Below, one piece after another: positions 17,400-25,201 of a stretch of 48,052 bases of DNA (its first letter is position 1; each line of letters begins with the position of its first letter). The stretch lies in contig NZ_FRAH01000021.1 of NCBI RefSeq assembly GCF_900142265.1, forward strand, positions 1 to 48,052, in the 5' to 3' direction. The notes under the pieces were generated by a model. It worked only from the letters and a program-made list of their open reading frames with translations. It searched no databases and was not told the origin of the DNA. Source of the stretch: Anaerotignum lactatifermentans DSM 14214. GTDB lineage: Bacteria > Bacillota > Clostridia > Lachnospirales > Anaerotignaceae. A program made the position numbers and the translations under genes.

Positions 17400-18296
17400 T
17401 CAAGCCCCCTTTCCTGCGCGGCGAATCCGGCATCTTCCCTGGAGATAAGGCACTGCAAGGAAAAGCGCAACGATAAGCGCACTAATCAATTTCAAGTCTG
17501 TGGTTTCCAGTCCCAGCCAAAGGACAACGGCAATAACCACGAAGTATAAAATCGCGCCGAATACAACGCTGAGCATACGCAGGGCGAAATTATTGAAAAT
17601 CTTGCCGAACAGCACCGCACCGATGATAACTGCCGCCAAACCGATAACGATGGCACCTCTGCCCATGTTGACGTCAGCATTGCCCTGATACTGGGCGTAC
17701 AGCGCACCGGAAAGTCCTACCAGCGCATTGGAGAGCACCAGACCAAATACTTTCATACGGTTTGTGTTAATGCCCTGGGCACGGGACATATTGGCGTTAT
17801 TGCCGGTAGCACGAACAGCACGGCCCACTTCTGTGCCGAAGAACCAGTATAAAACGGCGATGGTGACCGCTACAAAAATCACAGATACCAAAATGGCATG
17901 AGGAATATCCCGAAGGCTCAAAATCAGGTCATACTGATTGACGTTGATGGCTTTGTTGGACGCCCCCATAATACGCATATTCACGGAATACAATCCCAAT
18001 TGTGTCAAAATCCCGGACAGGATAGGCGGAATCCCAAACAGGGTATGGAACAGCCCTGTCACCAGACCAGCCAGCGCCCCTGCCGCTGTGGCACATACCA
18101 GCGCCACATAAGGATTGACCCCTGCCAGCATCATGACCACTGCCACAGCGCCGCCGGTGCCGATGCTGCCGTCTACCGTCAGATCCGCATAGTCCAGAAC
18201 TTTATAAGTGATGTATACCCCAATTGCCATAATTCCCCAAATGAGTCCTTGGGCTACAGAGCCGGGCAGTGCTCGTATCAGATCCATGATTTCCAT
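17400..18296 (-). CDS. ABC transporter permease (aromatic amino acid-type system)
   Basis: 298 aa, eight or nine hydrophobic segments, BPD_transp_2-like. The block KVLDYADLTVDGSIGTGGAV near residues 32-51 is characteristic of permeases paired with ABC_sub_bind lipoproteins. EVGRAVRATGNNANMSRAQG in the second half is the cytoplasmic coupling loop. It lies 4 bases before the ATPase gene. Between it and the binding-protein gene upstream there is a hairpin terminator, so it should be made at a lower level than the binding protein. Confidence 0.92.
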   Translation of the reverse strand: MEIMDLIRALPGSVAQGLIWGIMAIGVYITYKVLDYADLTVDGSIGTGGAVAVVMMLAGVNPYVALVCATAAGALAGLVTGLFHTLFGIPPILSGILTQLGLYSVNMRIMGASNKAINVNQYDLILSLRDIPHAILVSVIFVAVTIAVLYWFFGTEVGRAVRATGNNANMSRAQGINTNRMKVFGLVLSNALVGLSGALYAQYQGNADVNMGRGAIVIGLAAVIIGAVLFGKIFNNFALRMLSVVFGAILYFVVIAVVLWLGLETTDLKLISALIVALFLAVPYLQGRCRIRRAGKGA

Positions 18297-18337
18297 GGGT
18301 GATCCCTCCTCTTTTTTTCTTTCCTCTTTCCTTTGGA

Positions 18338-18370
18338 AGAAAAAACAACGGGACGGTTGGTCCCGCTGTT
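18338..18370 (-). terminator. Intercistronic hairpin between binding protein and permease genes
   Basis: On the minus strand AACAGCGGGAC, a CAACC loop, GTCCCGTTGTT and a short T-run. It lies inside the operon, so it probably acts as a partial terminator or mRNA stabiliser that leaves the lipoprotein message in excess, as is common for ABC importers. Confidence 0.75.
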
Positions 18371-18407
18371 CCTTCTAAAATGATTACGTCATGTCAATGT
18401 TCATTTT

Positions 18408-19409
18408 TTATTCTTCAGCACCGATGGCAACCATGTCTTCCGGCATAGTGATGCCAAGTTCTGCCGCGATTTCCGCATTGTACTTCGGTGTGATGTTTTC
18501 GGAAACATATTCGATGGGCATGGTGGCAGGGTCTGCGCCATTTACCAGAATTTCGTAAGCCATTTCACCAGCTTTGCAGCCCAGTTCGTAGTAGCTGATG
18601 CTCAGTGTTGCCAGGCCGCCAGCTGCACACATATTTTCTTCTCCAGTGATTACGGGAATTTTCGCAGGTACGGTCACGTTTTTGATGATCTCCATGTTGT
18701 TTGCCATAGTGTTATCTGTAGGGATATATACTGCATCACAGTCTGTGATGGCGTTTGTGATCACTGCCTGTACTTCGTTGGAGTCAGCCGCCGTAAATTC
18801 TTCCCACGCGATGCCGGCTTTGTCCAATTCTGCCTGTGCCAGCTGAGACTGGAACTGGGAGTTGGGTTCCGCGCTGCAATATACAATGGCCACTTTCTGT
18901 GCGTCAGGTACTACTTTTTGCAGCAGTGCAATCTGCTGGTCAACAGGCGCCAGGTCAGATGCGCCGGTTACGTTATAGCCCGGTGCCTCATTGGATTCGA
19001 TAACACCTGCTGTCATATAGTCAGTAACAGATGTACCGACGATGGGGATATCGCCTGTTGCCGCCGCAGATGCCTGCAAAGCGGTTGTGGCATTGGCCAT
19101 AATCAGATCCACGTTATTGGAAACGAATTTGGTTGCGATGGTAGCGCAGTTTGCCTGTTCGTTCTGGGCGTTCTGATAGTCAAATGTCACTTTATCCCCA
19201 AGCTTTTCTGTGAGGGTATCCTGAAAACCTTTGGTGGCTTCGTCCAGTGCCGCATGTTCCAGCTGCTGGATGATCCCTACGGTATAAGTACCGTCGCCAG
19301 TGGTTTCTGCTGTTGTTTCTTCTGCTTCTCCGCTGCTTCCACAGCCTGTCATGGCTATCATGACAGCCGCCATGGCTGCCGCCGCAATCACTCGCATCTT
19401 TCTTTTCAT
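18408..19409 (-). CDS. ABC transporter substrate-binding lipoprotein (TrpX-like)
   Basis: About 333 aa. Begins MKRKMRVIAAAAM with a hydrophobic core and a lipobox ending MTGC, so the mature protein is lipid-anchored outside the cell. The following low-complexity Ser/Glu/Thr linker leads into TYTVGIIQQLEHAALDEATKG, the usual first strand of ABC_sub_bind proteins; DIPIVGTSVTDY and GEENMCAAGGLATLSISYYELG are other family blocks. Two Met codons compete for the start; 19409 gives nine bases from GGGAG, 19415 gives three. Substrate is probably an aromatic amino acid by family, unproven. Confidence 0.92.
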   Translation of the reverse strand: MKRKMRVIAAAAMAAVMIAMTGCGSSGEAEETTAETTGDGTYTVGIIQQLEHAALDEATKGFQDTLTEKLGDKVTFDYQNAQNEQANCATIATKFVSNNVDLIMANATTALQASAAATGDIPIVGTSVTDYMTAGVIESNEAPGYNVTGASDLAPVDQQIALLQKVVPDAQKVAIVYCSAEPNSQFQSQLAQAELDKAGIAWEEFTAADSNEVQAVITNAITDCDAVYIPTDNTMANNMEIIKNVTVPAKIPVITGEENMCAAGGLATLSISYYELGCKAGEMAYEILVNGADPATMPIEYVSENITPKYNAEIAAELGITMPEDMVAIGAEE

Positions 19410-19504
19410 AGTCATACACTCCCTTATCTATTTTTTGCTTTTGTAACACACTTACGGTTTACTTTCGCACGCACACACGGTTATGCTGTGCTTTGTTAAA
19501 GTAC

Positions 19505-19532
19505 ATTATAGACCTCAAAAACAAAAAGTCAA
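19505..19532 (-). promoter_or_regulatory. Promoter of the ABC transporter operon
   Basis: TTGACT (19532-19527), 16 bases, TATAAT (19510-19505) on the minus strand; leader of about 90 bases with no T-box or other aptamer that I can recognise. Confidence 0.85.
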
Positions 19533-19594
19533 GGATTTTTCTTTTTTTCTAATGCAAATACATCGTGCATGATATTGATGCGTTTTTTCCCAAC

Positions 19595-19623
19595 AAAAAA
19601 AGCAGTCCCTCTCAAGGACTGCT
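19595..19623 (-). terminator. Second intrinsic terminator downstream of yqeY
   Basis: AGCAGTCC / GGACTGCT around a 7-base loop with a run of T on the minus strand. It lies about 100 bases beyond a first terminator; no gene is seen between them. Confidence 0.8.
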
Positions 19624-19721
19624 CCACAAGTGCCCAAAAATAGCCAAAAACCCTGAAACACCAAGGATTCCGGTCAATTCATTTTTATAAAAAATAATGT
19701 TTTCCACCCTCTGCCGAACAG

Positions 19722-19750
19722 AAAAAAGCGAACCACATAAGTGGTTCGCT
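19722..19750 (-). terminator. Intrinsic terminator of rpsU-yqeY
   Basis: GCGAACCAC, ATAA-type loop, GTGGTTCGC followed by six T on the minus strand, 14 bases after the yqeY stop. Confidence 0.9.
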
Positions 19751-19763
19751 CTGAACTCTGATT

Positions 19764-20213
19764 TTATTTGCCTTGGAGCATTTTTCTCACAAGATTGCCT
19801 ACGACTTTGTTGTCCGCACGACCTTTTACCTTAGGGGTAACAATGGCCATTACTTTCCCCATTTCTTTTACGGATGCTGCGCCGCTTTCGGCAACGGCTT
19901 CCTCTACAATCTTCTGAATTTCTTCTTCACTTAACTGCTCTGGAAGGTAACCCAATAAAATTTCGATTTCTCTGTTCAGTTTGTCGATCAGATCCTGTCT
20001 GCCGCTTTTTTCATATTCAGGCAGAGAGTCACGGCGGCTTTTCAGCTGTTTGGCAATAACGTCCAGAACACCGTCCTCATCCAGTTCGATCTTCTTATCT
20101 TTTTCAATCTGCAGAATACCAGAACGAATGAGCTGAACGGTATCTTTCCGAACCGTGTCTTTCTCTTTCATGGCAGTCTTCAGGTCCGCAAAAAGCTGTT
20201 CTTTTAATGACAT
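19764..20213 (-). CDS. yqeY: GatB/YqeY domain-containing protein
   Basis: 149 aa. Matches Bacillus YqeY, a stand-alone version of the tRNA-binding tail domain of the GatB amidotransferase subunit; cellular role not settled. Blocks seen: SLKEQLFADLKTAMKEKD, VRKDTVQLIRSGI, LLGYLPEQLSEEEI, and a C-terminal GKVMAIVTPKVKGRADNK. Start at 20213 places AAAGGA nine bases upstream and gives family length. It follows rpsU by 36 bases, as in Bacillus. Confidence 0.94.
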   Translation of the reverse strand: MSLKEQLFADLKTAMKEKDTVRKDTVQLIRSGILQIEKDKKIELDEDGVLDVIAKQLKSRRDSLPEYEKSGRQDLIDKLNREIEILLGYLPEQLSEEEIQKIVEEAVAESGAASVKEMGKVMAIVTPKVKGRADNKVVGNLVRKMLQGK

Positions 20214-20249
20214 AACCATCATTCCTTTGTGCAACAAAATAAAGTAAAA

Positions 20250-20426
20250 TTATTTGAATTTACGTTTTCTGGCAGCTTCGGATTTCTTTTTGCGTTTTAC
20301 GCTGGGTTTGTCATAATGCTCTCTTTTGCGTACTTCGCCCATGATGCCGTCTCTAGCACATGTTCTTTTAAAACGACGCAGTGCGCTGTCTAAGGATTCA
20401 TTTTCTTTAACTTTTACCTCTGACAT
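20250..20426 (-). CDS. rpsU: 30S ribosomal protein S21
   Basis: 58 aa, basic. [20 protein letters not shown] and [16 protein letters not shown] are the S21 signature, followed by a Lys/Arg-rich tail. Strong ribosome site GGAGGGAGGG about 6 bases upstream. Any longer frame reading upstream through the promoter is spurious. Confidence 0.97.
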   Translation of the reverse strand: MSEVKVKENESLDSALRRFKRTCARDGIMGEVRKREHYDKPSVKRKKKSEAARKRKFK

Positions 20427-20496
20427 GAATTTCCCTCCCTCCAGATGCGAGATTCGTGTACGGGAAAGGCTTACCTTTTTTACCGTACATTTAGGA

Positions 20497-20525
20497 ATTA
20501 TACACAAAAAAACGGCTCTCGTCAA
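20497..20525 (-). promoter_or_regulatory. rpsU-yqeY promoter
   Basis: TTGACG (20525-20520), 17 bases, TATAAT (20502-20497) on the minus strand, with a ~65-base leader. Confidence 0.88.
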
Positions 20526-20717
20526 TAAAAATAAACGGATTGGGGCGAGAAAATTTGATTTTTCCGCAAATTTTGGCTTTCCCGACCAAAAAGCAGACCA
20601 TCTTTTCCCCCTTCTGTCTGTTTCCCGCCAGACAAAAAAACGGAAAAACCACAGGCTTTCGCCCGCATCTTGCCTGCTGGAGAGAAAAACGGAGGCTGCT
20701 CCCCCAGAAAACAAGTA
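20526..20717. other. Spacer upstream of the rpsU promoter
   Basis: About 190 bases without a supported gene. A block at 20647-20673 (ACGGAAAAACCACAGGC then TTTCGCCCGC) resembles the direct-repeat blocks at 7097 and 7348, so it may be a worn copy of that repeat. Confidence 0.4.
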
Positions 20718-20744
20718 CAGCCGGAACCCCTTGGATTCCGGCTG
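20718..20744 (-). terminator. Probable terminator of glgB
   Basis: CAGCCGGAA / TTCCGGCTG with a 9-base loop, 40 bases past the glgB stop. The T-run on the minus strand is short and interrupted, so it may be weak. Confidence 0.55.
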
Positions 20745-20785
20745 CCATATTCTCTTACTTCAAGAAATCAGCTTAAAGCATATTT

Positions 20786-23047
20786 TCACGCTTTTTTCTT
20801 TTCTGTTTTCTTAGCGGGTTTCTTTTCTGCCTTTGCTTCTTCCGGCACTTTCCGCTCCAGCACCACCATACCCAGAGGAGGTACTTTCACGCGGATGCTG
20901 TTCTGGTAGTGATTCCAAGGCATTTTTTCGCTGACTGCGGCTTTTTTGTTGACCACGCCGCTGCCGCCGTATTTTTCCGCGTCACTGTTGAAGACTTCTT
21001 TGTATGTTCCCGCAAAAGGCACACCAATGCGGAAATCTTCATATGTTTCCGGTGTGAAGTTGCAGATGAAATACAGTTCCTTGTCCTGACTGCGGCGGAT
21101 GAAGGAAACCACAGAGGATTCCGCGTCGTCGCATTCAATCCATGTAAAGCCATGGGGGTCATAGTCCTGCTGCCAGAACGGACTTTCGGACAGATAGAAG
21201 TGATTCAGGTCTTTCATGTACAGCTGCATCTGCTGATGGTCTTTGTACTGAAGCAGATGCCAGTCCAGAGAACGGGATTCGCTCCATTCGTTGAACTGTG
21301 CAAATTCCCCGCCCATGAACAGCAGCTTTTTGCCGGGATGACCGTACATGAAACCATAGGACAGACGCAGGTTTGCGTATTTCTGCCACAGGTCGCCGGG
21401 CATTTTGCCAATCATAGCGCTCTTTTCGTGTACCACTTCATCATGGGACAGTACCAGTACGAAGTTTTCAGAGTAATTGTATGCCATACCGAAAGTCAGG
21501 TTGTTGTGGTGATACTTCCGGTAGATAGGGTCTTTTTTGATATAGAACAGGAAGTCATTCATCCAGCCCATGTTCCACTTCATGGTGAAGCCCAGACCGT
21601 TGTCGTCGGCGCTCTTTGTAACGCCTTTCCAGGATGTGGATTCTTCCGCAATCATCATGGTACCGGGCAGACGTTTGGACACGATAGAGTTCATGTGCTT
21701 GATGAATTCCACAGCTTCCAGATTTTCTCTGCCGCCATATTCGTTGGCAGCCCATTCGCCGTCGTTCTTGCAGAAATCCAGATACAGCATGGAAGCCACC
21801 GCGTCTACACGCAGACCGTCGATGTGGTATTCATCCAGCCAGAACAAAGCGTTGGCAATGAGGAAGTTGCTGACTTCTTTTCTGCCGTAGTTGAAAATAT
21901 AGGTACCCCACTGGAGATGTTCTCCCCGTCTGGGGTCCTGATGTTCATACAATGCTGTGCCGTCGAACCGCCCCAGACCGAATTCGTCTTTGGGGAAATG
22001 AGCAGGCACCCAGTCCAGAATGACGCCAATGCCGTTCTGATGGCAGGTGTCAATGAATTCTTTGAACATGGCAGGTGTGCCGTAACGGCTGGTAGGTGCG
22101 TAGTATCCTGTCACCTGATAGCCCCAGCTGCCGTCAAAGGGATGTTCTTCCACAGGCAGCAGTTCAATATGGCTGAAGCCCATTTCTTTCACATAAGGCA
22201 CCAGTTTTTCCGCCATTTCCGTATAGGTCAGGAAACGGTCCCCTTCTTCGGGCACACGCATCCAGGAACCCAGATGAACTTCATAAATATTCATAGGCGC
22301 TGTGTAGACATTAGCTTTCTTTCTGGCAGTCATCCATTTTCTGTCTTTCCATTTGTACCGCCCGATGGGGTAAATCACAGAAGCCGTTTCTGGACGGAGC
22401 TGTGCGTAGAAAGCGTAAGGGTCGCACTTGTCCACCTGTTTGCCAGTGGACTGTACCACATGGAATTTATACTGGTCCATGGCAGCCAGACCGGGAATGA
22501 ACAATTCCCAGATACCGGACTGTCCCAACAGACGCATGGGATGTCTGCGGGTGTCCCAGCCGTTGAAGTTCCCAATGACGCTGACGCTTTTTGCGTTGGG
22601 TGCCCAAACGGCAAAGGAAACGCCTTTTGCCCCTTCAAATGTAATCAGGTGCGCGCCTAATTTTTCATAAATTTCGTAGTGATTGCCTTCACCAAACAGA
22701 TACCGGTCATATTCAGAAATGGTCGGGCTGAAGGCATAAGGGTCATATGTGTGCCAGCTGTTGCCCTGATAATCGGTGCATTCCAGCCGGTAACGGAACC
22801 ATTCTTCTCTGTCAGGAATAATGACTTCAAAAAATCCGTCCTCGTGAATGCGTTCCATGGGATATTTCAGTCTTCTGGTGTTGGCATCCACAACGGTAAT
22901 GGTCTGGGCGCCGGGGATAAACGCACGTACAACCACGCATTTTTTTCCGTCTTCCTCCACTTCGTGCATTCCCAGCACGGTATGGGGGTCGGCATGCTCC
23001 CCGTTAATGATTTGGAAAAGTTCATTCAAGTGTTTAATGGTAATCAT
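20786..23047 (-). CDS. glgB: 1,4-alpha-glucan branching enzyme
   Basis: About 753 aa. Adds alpha-1,6 branches to glycogen. Domains in order: an N-terminal CBM48-like module (HADPHTVLGMHEVEEDGKK), a second CBM48 (VSFAVWAPNAKSVSVIGNFNGWD), then the GH13 barrel with GLRVDAVASML (nucleophile Asp), MMIAEESTSW (acid/base Glu) and VLSHDEVVHEKSAM (third carboxylate), and a beta C-domain. The last ~20 residues are Lys/Ala-rich (AKAEKKPAKKTEKKKA), beyond the usual end. Start at 23047 (MITIKHLNELF) has AAGGGG upstream. Other glycogen genes (glgA, glgC, glgP) are not in the window. Confidence 0.96.
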   Translation of the reverse strand: MITIKHLNELFQIINGEHADPHTVLGMHEVEEDGKKCVVVRAFIPGAQTITVVDANTRRLKYPMERIHEDGFFEVIIPDREEWFRYRLECTDYQGNSWHTYDPYAFSPTISEYDRYLFGEGNHYEIYEKLGAHLITFEGAKGVSFAVWAPNAKSVSVIGNFNGWDTRRHPMRLLGQSGIWELFIPGLAAMDQYKFHVVQSTGKQVDKCDPYAFYAQLRPETASVIYPIGRYKWKDRKWMTARKKANVYTAPMNIYEVHLGSWMRVPEEGDRFLTYTEMAEKLVPYVKEMGFSHIELLPVEEHPFDGSWGYQVTGYYAPTSRYGTPAMFKEFIDTCHQNGIGVILDWVPAHFPKDEFGLGRFDGTALYEHQDPRRGEHLQWGTYIFNYGRKEVSNFLIANALFWLDEYHIDGLRVDAVASMLYLDFCKNDGEWAANEYGGRENLEAVEFIKHMNSIVSKRLPGTMMIAEESTSWKGVTKSADDNGLGFTMKWNMGWMNDFLFYIKKDPIYRKYHHNNLTFGMAYNYSENFVLVLSHDEVVHEKSAMIGKMPGDLWQKYANLRLSYGFMYGHPGKKLLFMGGEFAQFNEWSESRSLDWHLLQYKDHQQMQLYMKDLNHFYLSESPFWQQDYDPHGFTWIECDDAESSVVSFIRRSQDKELYFICNFTPETYEDFRIGVPFAGTYKEVFNSDAEKYGGSGVVNKKAAVSEKMPWNHYQNSIRVKVPPLGMVVLERKVPEEAKAEKKPAKKTEKKKA

Positions 23048-23098
23048 CCTCTCATCCCCTTTTGTATCTCTCAACTTTTGCTGGCGAGATGTATTCAG

Positions 23099-23127
23099 AT
23101 TATATTATATACCATTTTTGTTCTGAA
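23099..23127 (-). promoter_or_regulatory. Candidate glgB promoter
   Basis: TATAAT (23104-23099) with TTCAGA 17 bases upstream on the minus strand; a second overlapping TATAAT is at 23109-23104. The -35 box is poor. Confidence 0.45.
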
Positions 23128-23177
23128 TTCTATCCAATTTCATAAATCTTTGCACATAAAAAACGACAATTCTTTCA

Positions 23178-23329
23178 GGGCATCTTCATCAAAAACCGAA
23201 ATCCTTCTCATAAAAAAGCTTTGCCTATCCTATTTTTACAAGGCATGTTTCTTCTGAAGACAGCCGTCGCAGTTCCCATCCAGAAATCATGAAAAAGAAA
23301 AACACGGTTTCTGAATGGGAAACTGCTTT
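23178..23329. repeat. Intergenic hairpin repeat, copy 2 (diverged, 152 bp)
   Basis: Aligned with copy 1 from GGGCATCTTCAT through GTTTCTTCTGAAGACAGCCG to AACTGCTTT. The first hairpin is degenerate; the second is CAGTTCCCATCCAGAAA / TTTCTGAATGGGAAACTG, with several positions changed on both arms compared with copies 1 and 3. It lies between the divergent glgB and metallo-hydrolase genes. Confidence 0.75.
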
Positions 23330-23357
23330 TGACCTGTCTTTTTCATGGGAAAACAGA

Positions 23358-23386
23358 TTGTAAAACACCATAAAAACAGATATACT
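23358..23386 (+). promoter_or_regulatory. Promoter of the metallo-hydrolase gene at 23464
   Basis: TTGTAA, 17 bases, TATACT, just outside repeat copy 2. Leader about 70 bases. Confidence 0.8.
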
Positions 23387-23463
23387 GTAAGTAGAAAAAC
23401 AAATGTCTTTCACAGACATTCATTCTATAAAGTGTTTGTAAATCACTGAGGGGGGATTGCTTT

Positions 23464-25089
23464 ATGAAACTGATGTTTTTAGGCGCTGACCATGAAGTCA
23501 CCGGCAGCTGCCATTATATCGAAGCCTGCGGCAAAAGCATCCTGTTGGACTGCGGCATGGAACAGGGACGGGATACTTACGAAAATCAGGAAATTCCCGT
23601 TGCCGCTTCCGCCATCGACTATGTGTTTTTGTCCCACGCCCATATTGACCATTCCGGGCTTTTGCCCCTGCTGTACAAAAACGGTTTTCAAGGGAAAATC
23701 TACGCCACCGATGCCACCACAGACCTGTGCCGCATCATGCTGTTAGACAGTGCCCACATTCAGGAATTTGAAGCCCAGTGGCGGAACCGAAAGGCAAAAC
23801 GTGCTGGCGCACCGCCCTTTGAACCTCTTTACACCACAGCAGAAGCCACAGCCGTTATGGAACACTTTGTTCCCTGCGACTATATGGAAATGGTGGAAGT
23901 CTGCGACGGCATCCGCCTGCGTTTTACAGACGTTGGGCATCTCTTAGGCTCCTCCAGCATGGAAATCTGGCTGACAGAGGGAGATGTGACCAAAAAACTG
24001 GTATTTTCCGGTGACATCGGCAACATCAACCAGCCCATCATCCACGACCCCCGCTACACAGCGGAAGCGGACTACGTCATCATGGAAAGTACTTATGGTG
24101 ATCGGCTCCACACAGTTCCTCCTGACTATGTGCAGGCATTGGCGGAAGAAATCCAGGAAACACTGGATGCCGGCGGCAATCTGGTAATTCCTTCCTTTGC
24201 CGTAGGACGTACACAGGAAATGCTCTATTTCATCCGGGAAATCAAGGAACGGAATCTGGTAACGGGACACGATAACTTCCCTGTTTACATCGACAGCCCC
24301 CTTGCCATTGAAGCCACAAGGGTATTCATGGAAAACCGTCTGGACTGCTTCGATACCGCCGCCATGGAGCTGGTGAAAAAGGGCATCAACCCCCTGCAGT
24401 TCCCGGGTCTGAACCTTGCCATCACTCCGGAAGATTCCACTGCCATCAACTTTGACCGGACACCCAAAGTGATCATCTCCGCTTCCGGCATGTGCGAAGC
24501 GGGACGTATCCGCCATCATCTGAAACATAATCTCTGGCGTCCAGAATGTACCATTCTCTTTGTAGGCTATCAGGCCATCGGCACACTGGGGCGCAACATT
24601 GTGGAAGGCGCTAAGGAAGTGCGGCTGTTCGGTGAAACCATTGAAGTCAACGCCAAAATCCATCAGCTTGCCGGCGTCAGCGGTCATGCGGACAAAAAAG
24701 GTCTGCTGAACTGGATTCACCACTTTGACCAGAAACCCCAGACCGTCTTTGTGGTACACGGGGAAGATCTGGTCTGCGAATCCTTCAAAAATTGCCTGAA
24801 AGAAGACTATGGCTTCCATGCCGTAGCCCCTTACAGCGGTGCCTGCTTCGATCTCTCCGACGGCTCCATGATTTCCGCCGGTGTGAAAATCCCTGTGGTG
24901 CCGAAACTCTATCCCCATGCCCGTGCGGCAACGGAAGGCGGCAAACGCGCCATGTACCTTTCTGATCAGCTGGACGAAGCCGGCAAACGCCTCCTGCGCA
25001 TCATCAGCCAGAACAAAGGCGGTGCCAACCGGGATATGGAAAAACTCCTCAAGCAGATCAATGCCCTTTGCGACAAATTGGAAAGTTGA
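23464..25089 (+). CDS. MBL-fold beta-CASP hydrolase (probable RNase)
   Basis: 541 aa. Metallo-beta-lactamase fold with the HxHxDH zinc motif in SHAHIDHSGLLP (residues ~57-68), GHLLGSSSMEI for the next His, and SGDIGN. The beta-CASP insertion carries ESTYGDR, VIPSFAVGRTQEML and PVYIDSPLA; then ISASGMCEAGRIRHHLK and a C-terminal AGVSGHADKKGLL with the last His. Relatives (CPSF73/KseA-like) are RNA endo/exonucleases, so RNA processing is the best guess. Cytosolic, monocistronic with its own promoter and a GGGGGG ribosome site. It is not RNase J, being in the shorter CPSF-like class. Confidence 0.9.
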   Translation: MKLMFLGADHEVTGSCHYIEACGKSILLDCGMEQGRDTYENQEIPVAASAIDYVFLSHAHIDHSGLLPLLYKNGFQGKIYATDATTDLCRIMLLDSAHIQEFEAQWRNRKAKRAGAPPFEPLYTTAEATAVMEHFVPCDYMEMVEVCDGIRLRFTDVGHLLGSSSMEIWLTEGDVTKKLVFSGDIGNINQPIIHDPRYTAEADYVIMESTYGDRLHTVPPDYVQALAEEIQETLDAGGNLVIPSFAVGRTQEMLYFIREIKERNLVTGHDNFPVYIDSPLAIEATRVFMENRLDCFDTAAMELVKKGINPLQFPGLNLAITPEDSTAINFDRTPKVIISASGMCEAGRIRHHLKHNLWRPECTILFVGYQAIGTLGRNIVEGAKEVRLFGETIEVNAKIHQLAGVSGHADKKGLLNWIHHFDQKPQTVFVVHGEDLVCESFKNCLKEDYGFHAVAPYSGACFDLSDGSMISAGVKIPVVPKLYPHARAATEGGKRAMYLSDQLDEAGKRLLRIISQNKGGANRDMEKLLKQINALCDKLES

Positions 25090-25166
25090 CTTTCCCTTCT
25101 CATACCCAACCCCTGAAAACGTCGGAATTCTTCGGATTTCCGGCGTTTTCCCGTTTTTCCAAAGAA

Positions 25167-25198
25167 AAAGCACGAAATCCATCGAGATTTCGTGCTTT
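25167..25198. terminator. Bidirectional terminator between the metallo-hydrolase and pmbA genes
   Basis: AAAGCACGAAATC, CATCGA loop, GATTTCGTGCTTT with flanking A and T runs; serves both converging genes. Confidence 0.88.
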
Positions 25199-25201
25199 AT
25201 A

